This document shows, piece by piece, positions 17,709-26,868 of a stretch of 64,000 bases of DNA (within the stretch, counting starts at the first letter, position 1; every line of letters starts with the position of its first letter). Source of the DNA: Streptomyces sp. GQFP. GTDB taxonomy: Bacteria > Actinomycetota > Actinomycetes > Streptomycetales > Streptomycetaceae. The DNA lies in contig NZ_CP089312.1 of the NCBI RefSeq assembly GCF_021545335.1, forward strand, positions 806,001-870,000, read 5' to 3'. The position numbers and the translations under genes are program-made. Under the pieces are notes generated by a model that had not been told where the DNA came from, did no database searches, and saw only the letters and a program-made list of their open reading frames with translations.

Positions 17709-18773
17709 TCACGCGCCCGGGTGCTGTGCCCCGACCGGCCCGGCCGAGCCGCGGACGACGACATGGGTGCCCATGGTCAGGTGCTGGACCGGATGGTCGG
17801 CCCGGTTGAGGGCGAGCCGCACCGCGGCGCGACCCAGTTCCTCGTGCGGGACGTGGACGGTGGTCAGCTCGGGCACCAGGTCACCGGCGAGCGGGATGTC
17901 GTCGAAGCCGACGACCGACACATCGTCCGGGACCCGCAGCCCCGCTTCGCGCAGCGCCTTGTACACGCCGACCGCGACCATGTCCGTCATCGCGAAAACG
18001 GCCGTGAACTCGGCGCCCTTGTCGAGGAGTTCACGGGTGCCCCGGTAGCCCGCCTCGCGGGTGTATTGGCCGGGAACGACCACATCAGGATCGTAGGACA
18101 GGCCCCGGCTCTCCAGCGCTCGCCGGTACCCCGACAGGCGCCCGCCTGCGATGCTGTGGCGTTCGGCGCCGACCAGGGCGATGCGTTCGTGGCCGAGGGA
18201 CAGCAGATAGCTCGTCATGCTGAAGGCGCCGCCCTCGTTGTCGTACTCCACGACGGTCTCGGGGACGCCGGGACCGAGGGAGGACCGTCCGCACAGCACC
18301 AGGCGCGAGCCCTCGGCGTCCAGGGAACGGGCGAGCTTGATCATCCGGTCGGTGTACTCGGGCGTCCGCACGGCACCGCCGACCAGGATCACGGCCTCGG
18401 CGCGCTGCTCACGCATGAGGTTGATGACAGCGAGTTCACGAGCCGGGTCGTGGTGCGTCGTGCACACCAGGCACAACCGGCCCTCCGCGGTGGCCTGCTG
18501 CTCGACACCCTGAGCGATGTGCGCGAACGACGGCCCGGTGACGTTGTTGACGACGAAGGCGACGGTGTTGTTGGTCGCCCGGCCCAGCGACCGCGCGTTG
18601 GCGTCGACGACGTAGTCCAGATCCCTGAGCGCCCGCTGAACCCGGATCCGCGTGACGGCTGCCACCGGGTACGTACCCCCGAGAACCCTGGACACCGTCG
18701 CGGCGGAGACCCCGGCCCGGGCCGCGACGTCCTTGACCGTCGCCCGCCCGCCGTCCGTCGCCCGCCTCGGCAT
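17709..18773 (-). CDS. LacI family transcriptional regulator
   Basis: A 354-residue LacI/GalR protein. The helix-turn-helix is at about residues 13-32 (VKDVAARAGVSAATVSRVLG), followed by the hinge (NARSLGRATNNTVAFVV) and the periplasmic-binding-like core ending in VVGFDDIPLAGDLVPELTTV. It is clearly similar in sequence to the next gene at 18954 across the whole length (shared text HIAxGVEQ, LMREQxAxAVxLVGGAV, SRLVLCGR), so the two look like paralogues. It stands alone, about 200 bp downstream of the preceding LacI promoter. Its target cannot be assigned; candidates are the importer and glycosidase genes on either side. Confidence 0.9.
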   Translation of the reverse strand: MPRRATDGGRATVKDVAARAGVSAATVSRVLGGTYPVAAVTRIRVQRALRDLDYVVDANARSLGRATNNTVAFVVNNVTGPSFAHIAQGVEQQATAEGRLCLVCTTHHDPARELAVINLMREQRAEAVILVGGAVRTPEYTDRMIKLARSLDAEGSRLVLCGRSSLGPGVPETVVEYDNEGGAFSMTSYLLSLGHERIALVGAERHSIAGGRLSGYRRALESRGLSYDPDVVVPGQYTREAGYRGTRELLDKGAEFTAVFAMTDMVAVGVYKALREAGLRVPDDVSVVGFDDIPLAGDLVPELTTVHVPHEELGRAAVRLALNRADHPVQHLTMGTHVVVRGSAGPVGAQHPGA

Positions 18774-18953
18774 CGTCGCGCCCGCTCCTCGTCCGCAGTG
18801 GCCCCACCCCGTTGAGCGGCCTCAAAGAAGGTCGAAACCGGGTGCTGCACAATCACCACCGCGACGGACGGGTCAATGATCAGAGGAACGAACCCGCGCC
18901 ACCGCGCGGGTCGTTGCGATCCGTGCGATCCGTCCGGCCGACGCCGGTTCCGC

Positions 18954-20069
18954 TCACGGTGTCCGGCGTACGGACTGACGGATGACCAGTTGCGTACTGA
19001 GCACCACGTGGTTGTCCCCGGCGAGTTGCTCCGCACGCCCCAGCGCCAGGCGTACGGCGGTGCGTCCCAGTTCCTCGTACGGCACCCGGACCGTGGTGAG
19101 GGACGGCGTCAGGTCGGCGGCGAAGGGCACGTCGTCGAAGCCGACGACCGACACCTCGCCGGGGACGTCCAGCCCGGCCTCGCGCAGGGCGGCGAGCGCT
19201 CCGACAGCCACCATGTCGGTTCCCGCGAACACCGCCGTGAAGTCCAGGCCGGCCCGCAGGACGTCCCGGGTCCGCTGATAGCCGGAGCCACGGGTGTACG
19301 AACCCGAGAGGTCCAGTTCCTCGGCGTACGGCACGTCGTGGGCCCGCAGTGCTTGGCGGTAGCCGGCCCGGCGCTCCTCGGAGCTGCTCTGCAGGGGCTC
19401 GCCCCCGAGGAAGAGGATGCGCCGGTGGCCCGCCGTGAGCAGATGGTCGGCGGCCTGGAAGGCGCCGCCCTTGTTGTCGTAGTGCACCACCGTGACCGGC
19501 AGCCCTTCGGGCAGCGGCGGGCGGCCGCACAGCACCAGCCGGGACCCGGCCGCGTCCAGGGCTGTGGCGTACTGGGCCATGCGCCGGTGATAGGCCTCGC
19601 CCGGTACCGCTCCGCCGACGAGGACCACGGCCGCCGCGTGCTGCTCGCGCATGAGCTGCACCAGGTCGTCCTCGCGGTCCGAGTCCCCGTGGGTCGCGCA
19701 CACCAGGCTCAGCCTGCCGTGGGTGGCGGCCTCCTGCTCCACGCCGGCGGCGACATGAGCCAGCGAGGGGCCGGTGATGTCCTGGATGACCAGCCCTATG
19801 GGGCCCGCGACCCGGCCGGACAGCGCCTTGGCATGGACGTTCACGACGTAGTGCAGTGACTCGACCGCCGCCATGACGCGGGCCCGGGTGTCCCCGGAGA
19901 CCGGATAGTTCCCGGCCAGGGCACGGGAAACGGTTGCTACGGACACGCCCGCCTTCGCGGCGACGTCACGGATCGTGCTGGGCTTGTCCTGACCTGTCCC
20001 GCCACGCCGACGCCTGCCGCTCCCGGTTCCGGAACCCGTCGGGCGGGCTCCGGTCTCCTGATCCATCAC
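18954..20069 (-). CDS. LacI family transcriptional regulator, divergent from alpha-galactosidase
   Basis: A 371-residue LacI/GalR protein with an extra basic N-terminal tail (GRRRRGG) before the helix-turn-helix TIRDVAAKAGVSVATVSRAL. The effector core ends with VVGFDDVPFAADLTPSLTTV. It is divergent from the GH36 gene, and a strong palindrome lies between them, so it is the natural candidate regulator of alpha-galactosidase and of itself. It is paralogous to the gene at 17709. The effector is possibly galactose or melibiose (inference). Confidence 0.9.
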   Translation of the reverse strand: MMDQETGARPTGSGTGSGRRRRGGTGQDKPSTIRDVAAKAGVSVATVSRALAGNYPVSGDTRARVMAAVESLHYVVNVHAKALSGRVAGPIGLVIQDITGPSLAHVAAGVEQEAATHGRLSLVCATHGDSDREDDLVQLMREQHAAAVVLVGGAVPGEAYHRRMAQYATALDAAGSRLVLCGRPPLPEGLPVTVVHYDNKGGAFQAADHLLTAGHRRILFLGGEPLQSSSEERRAGYRQALRAHDVPYAEELDLSGSYTRGSGYQRTRDVLRAGLDFTAVFAGTDMVAVGALAALREAGLDVPGEVSVVGFDDVPFAADLTPSLTTVRVPYEELGRTAVRLALGRAEQLAGDNHVVLSTQLVIRQSVRRTP

Positions 20070-20132
20070 AACTCGACGTTACTGCATCGGAAGCCTCTTG
20101 AAGTGGCGTGCGACGAGAACTACCGTCCCTCG

Positions 20133-20150
20133 GGAGTAAACGTTTTCCCC
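20133..20150. promoter_or_regulatory. LacI-type operator before alpha-galactosidase
   Basis: The 18-bp stretch GGAGTAAACGTTTTCCCC is a palindrome centred on AC/GT at 20141/20142, with seven of nine base pairs matched. The AAACGTTT core is a classic LacI/GalR-family operator core. It lies between the divergent LacI gene (start 20069) and GH36 (start 20196), so it could control both. Confidence 0.6.
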
Positions 20151-20195
20151 TTACCTTCCACCCTTCGTCCTGCTCACAGCCGGAGTGCATCAGCG

Positions 20196-22388
20196 ATGTC
20201 CATGACCCACCTCCGCTGGGGAACCGACGCGTTGTCCCTGCTCATCTCGCTCGACCCGGCGGGCCCGGTGCGCCTCCTGGCGGCAGGCGAGGCCCCCTCA
20301 CTGCCCGACCCCGCGCGCGAACCGGAGCGGTGCGCACGGCTCGCGCACCGGGCGCTGCCTCTGGTGGAGATCCAGACCACGGACGGCGGCCGTCTCGGTA
20401 CCTCCGGCAAGCGCCACGTGGACGGGGCGGTCTCACGTGGCCTGCGCTGCACCGGCCACGACGAGCAGAGCACCGCCGGGATACGCACCTTGCGTGTGCG
20501 CATGGCCGATGAGGACAGCGGGCTGCGGGCCACCGCGGTCTACACCCTCCGCGAGGACACCCCCGTACTGCACAGCGAGGTGACGGTCGAGAACCGCGGC
20601 GATCGCGCGATCGCTCTGGAGTACGTCTCCTCCTTCGCCGTGTCCAACCTGGCCCGGCATCTGTCCGACGGCGAACGCTGGGAGGACGGCCTGTCGCTCT
20701 GGCTCGCCGCCAACCCCTGGAGCGGCGAGTTCCGCTGGTCGCGGGCCACTCTCGCCGAGCGCGGACTGTACGACGTCGGGATGGTCCCGTACGGTCAGAC
20801 CGGCTCGAAGAACCGCATCGCCGTGACCAGCACCGGCTCCTGGTCCTCCTCCGAGTACCTGCCGATGGGCTGTCTGGAGGAGACCGCGTCCGGCCGCGCC
20901 CTGCTGTGGCAGATCGAGCACAACGGCTCCTGGCACGCCGAACTCGCGGACCGCTTCGACGACGTGTACCTGGCGCTGTCCGGTCCGACCGACCGCGAAC
21001 ACCAGTGGCGCCGGCGTCTCGCCCCGGGTGAGTCCTTCCGCGCTGTCCCGGTCACGGTCGCCCTTGTGCCCGAAGGCGGCTTCGAGGCCGCGCTCGCGGC
21101 ACTGACCACTCACCGCCGCGCCACCCGCCGGACACATCCGGACCACGAGCGGCTCCCCGTCGTCTTCAACGACTTCATGAACAGCCTGATGGGCGAGCCC
21201 AGCACCGGAGCCCTGCTCCCCCTGGTCGACGCGGCGGCGGCAGCGGGCGCCGAGTACTTCTGTATCGACGCCGGCTGGTACGACACGGAGCCGCCCGGCA
21301 CCGTCGGCCCCGGCGGGGTCCCCGGCTGGTGGGACGCGGTGGGCGAGTGGCGGGAGTCGGCGACCCGGTTCCCCGGCGGGCTCGGCGAGGTCCTGGACCG
21401 CATCCGGGGGACCGGCATGGTCCCGGGGCTGTGGCTGGAGCCCGAAGTGGTCGGCGTGCGCAGCCCGGTGGCCGCCTCGCTCCCCGACGAGGCGTTCTTC
21501 CGCCGGGGCGGTGTACGCGTCACGGAGTGGGGCCGGCATCAACTGGACCTGCGGCACCCGGCGGCCCGGGCCCATCTGGACACGGTCGTGGACCGGCTGG
21601 TGCGCGACTACGGCGTCGGCTACCTGAAACTCGACTACAACATCGACATCGGCGCGGGCACCGACGGCCCGGACGGCACCGACAGTCCCGGCGACGGCCT
21701 GCTCGGCCACAACCGCGCCTACCTCGACTGGCTCGACGGCGTCCTCGACCGCCATCCCGGCCTGGTCCTGGAGAGCTGCGCGGCGGGCGGCAGCCGCACC
21801 GACCACGCGGTCCTGTCCCGGCTGCCCGTGCACTCCGTGACCGACCAGCAGGACTTCCGGCTGCTGCCCGCCATCGCCGCCGCCGCTCCCGCCGCGGTCA
21901 CTCCGGAGCAGGGCGCGATCTGGGCGTACCCGCTGCCGGAGCACACCCACGCGGAGCTGGGCATGGTGATGGTGTCGGCGCTGCTCGGCCGCGTCCATCT
22001 CAGCGGCCGGCCCGACCTCCTGACGAAGGAGCAGACGGCCGTCGTGTGTGAGGCGTTGGCCACGTACAAGACCTACCGCCATCTCCTGCCCACCGCCCGC
22101 CCGCGCTGGCCGCTGGGTCTGCCGGGCTGGCGCGACGGCTGGCTCGCCCTCGCGCTCACCACGCGGGACGGCATGACCCTGCTGGCTCTGTGGCGCCGCG
22201 ACGGCGCCCCGGCGACCGTGCACGTCCCGCTGCCCTGGGCCGGCGGGGGCGACCGCCCGCGGGTGTTGTTCGAGGCGGGAGTGCGGGCGACGCTCGACTG
22301 GGACGAGTGCGGGCGCACTCTGCGCGTGGGCCTGCCGACGGAGCGTTCCGCGGTGCTGATCACTCTGGAACCCCCGACCCGGCCCTGA
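20196..22388 (+). CDS. GH36 alpha-galactosidase
   Basis: A 730-residue glycoside hydrolase family 36 enzyme, cutting terminal alpha-galactosyl residues from melibiose, raffinose-type sugars or galactomannan side chains. The large N-terminal beta-supersandwich is followed by the barrel. The nucleophile aspartate is in YLKLDYN (D480) and the acid/base aspartate in ESCAAGGSRTD (D536). Other GH36 text includes GLWLEPEVVG and VTDQQDFRLLP. The ATG at 20196 is chosen for the GGAG ten bases upstream; the frame extends to 20103 but that part is not protein-like. There is no signal peptide, so it is probably cytoplasmic. It is followed by a GC-rich repeat tract. Confidence 0.92.
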   Translation: MSMTHLRWGTDALSLLISLDPAGPVRLLAAGEAPSLPDPAREPERCARLAHRALPLVEIQTTDGGRLGTSGKRHVDGAVSRGLRCTGHDEQSTAGIRTLRVRMADEDSGLRATAVYTLREDTPVLHSEVTVENRGDRAIALEYVSSFAVSNLARHLSDGERWEDGLSLWLAANPWSGEFRWSRATLAERGLYDVGMVPYGQTGSKNRIAVTSTGSWSSSEYLPMGCLEETASGRALLWQIEHNGSWHAELADRFDDVYLALSGPTDREHQWRRRLAPGESFRAVPVTVALVPEGGFEAALAALTTHRRATRRTHPDHERLPVVFNDFMNSLMGEPSTGALLPLVDAAAAAGAEYFCIDAGWYDTEPPGTVGPGGVPGWWDAVGEWRESATRFPGGLGEVLDRIRGTGMVPGLWLEPEVVGVRSPVAASLPDEAFFRRGGVRVTEWGRHQLDLRHPAARAHLDTVVDRLVRDYGVGYLKLDYNIDIGAGTDGPDGTDSPGDGLLGHNRAYLDWLDGVLDRHPGLVLESCAAGGSRTDHAVLSRLPVHSVTDQQDFRLLPAIAAAAPAAVTPEQGAIWAYPLPEHTHAELGMVMVSALLGRVHLSGRPDLLTKEQTAVVCEALATYKTYRHLLPTARPRWPLGLPGWRDGWLALALTTRDGMTLLALWRRDGAPATVHVPLPWAGGGDRPRVLFEAGVRATLDWDECGRTLRVGLPTERSAVLITLEPPTRP

Positions 22389-22438
22389 CGGCCAACGGGC
22401 GAGCGGACCAGCCGCCTGCGTGGGGTGGTGCCCGGCGG

Positions 22439-23071
22439 CTCGCGGCGGGTCGGGCCCGGGTGGCAGCACGGCGGGTCAGGCCCGGGGCGGCGGCACGGTG
22501 GCTCGCGGCGGGTGGTACCCGGCAGCTCGCGGCAGCCAAGCCCGGGACGGCAACACCGCGGGTCAGGCCCGGGTGGCAGCACGGCGGCTCGCGGCGGGGT
22601 GGTACCCGGCAGCTCGCGGCAGGCCAAGCCCGGACGCCAGCACGACGGCTCGTGGCAGGTGGTGCCCGGCAGCTCGCGCCAGGCCAAGCCCGGACGCCAG
22701 CACAGCAGGCCAAGCCCGGACGGCAACACGACAGGTCGAACCCGGACGGCAGCACGGCGGCTCACGGCGGGTGGTGCCCGGCAGCTCGCGCCAGGCCAAG
22801 CCCGGGCGCCAGCACAGCAGGTCGAGCCCGGACGGCAACACGACAGGTCAAGCCCGGGTGACAGCACGGCGGCTCACGGCGAGTTGTGCCCGGCAGCTCG
22901 CGCCAGGCCAAGCCCGGACGCCAGCACAGCAGGTCGAGCCCGGACGGCAACACGGCAGGTCAAGCCCGGTGGCAGCACAGCAGATCGGGCCCGGCGGCTC
23001 GGGCCCGGCGGCTCGGACCCCGCGGCTCGGACCCCGCGGCTCGGACCCCGCGGCTCGGACCCCGCGGCTCG
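22439..23071. repeat. Composite GC-rich minisatellite in the convergent intergenic gap
   Basis: The 767-bp gap between GH36 and the convergent dehydrogenase is almost wholly repetitive. A roughly 60-bp element beginning CTCRYGGC recurs at 22439, 22502, 22589, 22649, 22761 and 22873, separated by 63, 87, 60, 112 and 112 bp. The difference comes from 0, 1 or 2 copies of a 26-bp insert of the form GTCRAGCCCGGACGGCAACA. It ends in six 14-bp units CGGCTCGGACCCCG (starts 22995 to 23065), then two copies of GGGGGGCAGCACCG (23087, 23109). The last 112-bp steps shift the reading frame and codon use is not gene-like, so this is probably noncoding. Confidence 0.85.
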
Positions 23072-23155
23072 CAGCAGGTCGCGCCCGGGGGGCAGCACCG
23101 CTGGCCCCGGGGGGCAGCACCGCGCCGCCCGGGGCCGGTCCGAACGGGACCGGCT

Positions 23156-24169
23156 TCAGGCGCTCTTCACGAGGTCGGCCCATGAGACCGCGTGAACGGG
23201 CTGATGTCCCTCGGCGAGACGTTCGAGCTCGTCGACCACCGTGCGGCCGAGGCGTTGCAGTTCGTTGCCGAGCGACCCGGCGATGTGCGGTGTCAGGAAC
23301 ACGTTGGGCAGCCGGTACAGGGGCGACTCCGCGGGGAGCGGTTCGGGTTCGGTGACGTCGAGCACCGCGCTGATCCGCCCGCTGACCAGTTCGTCGGTGA
23401 GTGCCTCGGGGTCGACGAGAGCGCCCCGTGACGTGTTGATGAGCACGCCGCCGTCCGGAATCAGCGCGAGCCTCGCGCGGTCGAGCATCCGGTACGTCTC
23501 CGGGATGTCGGGGGCGTGCAGGCTGACGATGTCGCTGGTACGGATCAGCTCGTCGAGCGACAGCGGCACCGCGCCCAGCGCGGCGGCCTCGGCGGCGTCC
23601 ACGTACGGGTCGTACAGCGTGACCGAGAGATCGAGGGGGCGCAGCAGCTCCAGGAGCCGTCTGCCGACTCTGGACGCGCCGATGATCCCGACCCGTCGGC
23701 CGAGGTTGCCGATCGGCCCGTGGTCGCCGGGCGCCGGGTAGGTGTGCTCGGTCCGGAAGCGTTCCCGCAGGCCGAAGGCGTCCTTGCCGACGAACAGGAT
23801 CGCGGCGAGCGTGTATTCGGCAACCGGCAGCGCGTTGGCCTGCACCGCGCTGGAGACGGAGATGCCGCGCTCCCAGACCGCGTCGCCGAGCAGACCGCGC
23901 ACACTGCCGGCGGCGTGCAGGACGGCCCGCAGCCGGGGCGCCGCGGCCAGCACGTCGGCGCCGATGTGCGGGCAGCCCCAGCCGGTGATCAGGATCTCCG
24001 CGTCGGCGAGCGCCCGTGCCGCCTCCGGATCGGCGAAGTCCCGTACGGCAAGCTCGGGATCGACGTGTGCCAGGTCCTGGAGCCGGGCCATCAGCCGAGG
24101 CGGGAACAGCTCGGGCAGGTGCACCGGGTCCATGGCGAACAGGGCGCGCGGCAGCTGGGACGAGGGCAT
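23156..24169 (-). CDS. D-2-hydroxyacid dehydrogenase (phosphoglycerate dehydrogenase-like)
   Basis: A 337-residue NAD-dependent 2-hydroxyacid dehydrogenase with all three catalytic residues visible: Arg in INTSRGALVDPEAL, Glu in VLDVTEPEPLPAESP and His in FLTPHIAGS. The nucleotide site is VGIIGASRVGRRLLELL, with Ala replacing the middle glycine of GxGxxG. It is divergent from the importer operon, sharing a 368-bp regulatory region with CGGTWACCG-like sites, so it is probably co-regulated with carbohydrate uptake. Substrate unknown. Confidence 0.88.
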   Translation of the reverse strand: MPSSQLPRALFAMDPVHLPELFPPRLMARLQDLAHVDPELAVRDFADPEAARALADAEILITGWGCPHIGADVLAAAPRLRAVLHAAGSVRGLLGDAVWERGISVSSAVQANALPVAEYTLAAILFVGKDAFGLRERFRTEHTYPAPGDHGPIGNLGRRVGIIGASRVGRRLLELLRPLDLSVTLYDPYVDAAEAAALGAVPLSLDELIRTSDIVSLHAPDIPETYRMLDRARLALIPDGGVLINTSRGALVDPEALTDELVSGRISAVLDVTEPEPLPAESPLYRLPNVFLTPHIAGSLGNELQRLGRTVVDELERLAEGHQPVHAVSWADLVKSA

Positions 24170-24537
24170 GGAACTCCCGCTTCGGCGTAGAGAGGGAAGA
24201 AGTGAAATCGGATGGTAACCGTATTCAGGCTACTGACGAGATCGTCGACAGGTCAACGGATACTTCACCACCGTCAAGCCACTGCCCTTGATCCGCCCAC
24301 AGCTCATCCAAATCTCCACCTTGGGAAAAACACCAGGTCAACGTCGCTGTTTCGTATCCTCCAGGCAAGATTGGTGAAACACACAGGTTCCCGCCTCTTG
24401 TCGGCCGCCCCCTCCGAGCCCTACGGTCCCACAGCAAACGGTTACCGAATCATTTCCGGCAGCCTTCCTTTCCCTCGCCTGAGCCGACCGCGCCGTCCCC
24501 CCATCGCAGCGCTGTCCCGTCCTTCCCTGGAGGACCC
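24170..24537. promoter_or_regulatory. Divergent regulatory region with two GGTWACC sites
   Basis: This 368-bp gap is less GC-rich than its surroundings and holds no convincing gene. GGTAACCG at 24214-24221 lies 45 bp before the dehydrogenase start, and CGGTTACCG at 24439-24447 lies about 90 bp before the binding-protein start. On opposite strands both read ACGGTTACC, and both resemble the palindrome before the LacI operon at 17525. They are candidate binding sites for one of the nearby LacI proteins. Confidence 0.45.
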
Positions 24538-25866
24538 GTGAGCACCATCCGCACGAGAGCATTCGCCGGCGCTGCCGCCGCCTTCTCTCTGTCCCTCGTC
24601 CTGGCCGCCTGTTCCAGCGGTGGCGACTCGGACGCCGCCGCCGAGCCCAGCACCGAGGGCAAGGTGAACATGGAGTTCTGGAGCTGGACCGAGGGCATCG
24701 AGGCCCAGGTCAAGGTCTGGAACAAGGAGCACCCCGAGACCCAGATCAAGTTCGTCAACGCGGCCGGCGACACGGTCTACCAGAAGCTCCGCGCCGCGGT
24801 GACCTCCGGCAACGCCCCCTGCCTGTCCAAGATGGACGCGATGAACCTGGCGAACTTCGCCGCCGACGGGCTGCTCACCGACATCACCAAGATCGCCGCC
24901 CAGTACAAGTCGAGCTACACCACGCCGGCCTGGAACGCCGTGAGCCCCGGCGGCGCCACCTACGGCATCCCCACCGGCTCCTCACCGCTGTTCACCGCCT
25001 ATCGCGCGGACCTGTTCAAGAAGTACGGCATCGAGGCGCCCAAGACCTGGGACGACCTGATCGCGGCGGGCAAGGCGGTGCAGAAGAAGGACAAGAACGT
25101 CAAGATCTACAACATGGCCGGTGAGGACCCGAGCACGCTGGTCGACCTGTCCTGGCAGGCCGGGGCCCAGTGGTACAAGGTCGACGGCGACCACTGGGTC
25201 ATCGACTTCACCTCGCCCGAGGCGCTCAAGGCGGGCGACGTCGTCCAGGAGCTGGTCGACAACAACCTCGCCTCCAGCGCCTCGTACGCCGACCCGGGTG
25301 TGTTCAAGACCTGGGACCTCGGCAAGACGATCCTGATGACCACGTCCACCTGGCAGTTGCCGATCTACGACACCAACTTCCCCGAGTCCAAGGGCAAGTG
25401 GCAGCTCGCGGACGCTCCCCTCTTCGACACCGCCAACCCGCAGACGTCCAGCAACTTCGACGTGTCGGCCGTACTGAAGGGCTGCAAGTACCCGGACCGT
25501 GCCGCGCAGTTCGCGGCCTGGCTGTCCAGCAGCAAGGAGTCGCTGACCACGCTCACCGACCCCGCGTCCAAGTCCGGCCTCTTCCCGGCGGTCAACGACG
25601 TCTCCCCGTACGTCGACAAGATCATCCCGACCGAGATGTTCAACGGGGAGTCCGACAGCGCGAACGTGATCACCACGGCCGCCTCCCGGGTCGGCGACCA
25701 GTGGCAGTACGGGCCGAACTACGCCTCCATGTACTCCGAGATGCAGAAGCAGTGGGGCAAGGTCCTGAAGAAGGAGCTCACGGTCAAGGAGATGCTGACG
25801 AACCTCCAGGAGTGGACGCTCGCCGACCTCAAGGAGAAGGGCGTCAACGCCGTCGCAGGCGACTGA
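24538..25866 (+). CDS. Sugar ABC transporter substrate-binding lipoprotein
   Basis: A 442-residue family 1 extracellular binding protein starting at GTG, with GGAGG immediately upstream. The signal peptide ends in a clear lipobox (LVLAACSSG, Cys near residue 23), so it is membrane-anchored outside the cell. The text VNMEFWSWTEGIEAQVKVW and the C-terminal REMLTNLQEWTL-like segment (KEMLTNLQEWTLADLK) are typical of oligosaccharide binders. It heads the operon of two permeases, a large exported protein, GH43 and a hydrolase. The substrate is probably a plant or galactoside oligosaccharide (inference). Confidence 0.92.
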   Translation: MSTIRTRAFAGAAAAFSLSLVLAACSSGGDSDAAAEPSTEGKVNMEFWSWTEGIEAQVKVWNKEHPETQIKFVNAAGDTVYQKLRAAVTSGNAPCLSKMDAMNLANFAADGLLTDITKIAAQYKSSYTTPAWNAVSPGGATYGIPTGSSPLFTAYRADLFKKYGIEAPKTWDDLIAAGKAVQKKDKNVKIYNMAGEDPSTLVDLSWQAGAQWYKVDGDHWVIDFTSPEALKAGDVVQELVDNNLASSASYADPGVFKTWDLGKTILMTTSTWQLPIYDTNFPESKGKWQLADAPLFDTANPQTSSNFDVSAVLKGCKYPDRAAQFAAWLSSSKESLTTLTDPASKSGLFPAVNDVSPYVDKIIPTEMFNGESDSANVITTAASRVGDQWQYGPNYASMYSEMQKQWGKVLKKELTVKEMLTNLQEWTLADLKEKGVNAVAGD

Positions 25867-25914
25867 CCCCTCGCACACGCTCAACAGACAGTCGCACCTG
25901 ACTTGGAGATTTCC

Positions 25915-26868
25915 GTGTCCACCCTGACGCGACCGCCCGAGGTCGCCGCCAACTCCCCGGCCCGGCGGACTTCCCCCCGCCGGGCGGGGACGCGGGGAGC
26001 CTACAAGGGCGTTCTCTTCACCCTGCCGTTCCTCGTGGGGTTCCTGTTCACCTACGTCCTGCCGATCGCGTACGCCTTCAACCAGAGCCTGCGCGAGAAG
26101 AAGAGCAGCGGCATCGGCTTCGGCCCGACCAAGGTCGTCTACACGGGCTTCTCCAACTTCGCGACGATCCTGTCCGACGGCGCGTTCTGGTCGAGCATGC
26201 TGCGCACGCTCCTCTTCGGAGCCGCACAGATCACCGTCATGCTGGGGATCTCCCTGCTGCTGGCCCTGCTCCTCGACGGCGTCGCGGCCCGGGCGGTCCG
26301 CTTCTTCCGGGCGGGACTGCTCATCCCGTACGTCGTCCCGAGCGTGGTCTCGACGCTCATGTGGCTGTTCCTCTACAGCCCGACGGCCAGCCCCATCCTC
26401 GACCTGGCCGACCGGGCGGGCGTGCACCTCTCGCTCTTCGGCGGCCTCAACACGTATCTCTCGCTGGGCAATCTGCTCACCTGGCAGGGCATCGGCTTCA
26501 ACATGATCCTGATCTCCGCCTCGCTGCAGGCCCTGCCCCGCGAGCTGTACGAGGCGGCCCGGATCGACGGGGCCCGCGAGTGGCGGATCGCCTGGTCGAT
26601 CAAGGTGCCGAACATCACCGGGATCCTGGTGCTGACCGGCATGTTCTCGCTGATCGGCCGGCTCCAGCTGTTCGCCGAGCCGCTGCTGCTGAGGTATGTG
26701 GCGCCGGAGTCCATCAGTACCGACTTCACGCCGATGATGGAGATCTTCGACAAGGCGTTCAAGACCGGCAACTACCAGTACGCCGCGGCTGAGTCGCTGG
26801 TCCTGGCCGTCGTCACCGGCATTCTCGCCTTCGTCTTCTACCGCGTCACGAACAGGAAGATGTCATGA
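25915..26868 (+). CDS. Sugar ABC transporter permease (MalF type)
   Basis: A 317-residue membrane protein with six predicted membrane segments. The start is placed at GTG 25915, preceded by TTGGAG at a normal distance; the TTG at 25903 overlaps that site. The EAA loop contacting the ATPase is LYEAARIDGAREWRIAWSIKVP. Its TGA overlaps the next ATG. No ATP-binding subunit lies nearby; in Streptomyces such importers commonly share MsiK, so the energy subunit is probably encoded elsewhere. Confidence 0.92.
   Translation: MSTLTRPPEVAANSPARRTSPRRAGTRGAYKGVLFTLPFLVGFLFTYVLPIAYAFNQSLREKKSSGIGFGPTKVVYTGFSNFATILSDGAFWSSMLRTLLFGAAQITVMLGISLLLALLLDGVAARAVRFFRAGLLIPYVVPSVVSTLMWLFLYSPTASPILDLADRAGVHLSLFGGLNTYLSLGNLLTWQGIGFNMILISASLQALPRELYEAARIDGAREWRIAWSIKVPNITGILVLTGMFSLIGRLQLFAEPLLLRYVAPESISTDFTPMMEIFDKAFKTGNYQYAAAESLVLAVVTGILAFVFYRVTNRKMS

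Noticed and set aside
22439..23122. Possible CRISPR array
   Set aside because: Repeat units are adjacent and nested with no unique spacers of constant length, and no cas genes are present.
22425..23355. Overlapping open frames on both strands across the repeat tract
   Set aside because: The text is a frame-shifted recoding of the same repeats in all phases (PGRQH, QARTPAQ and similar), without ribosome sites; openness follows from GC-rich composition.
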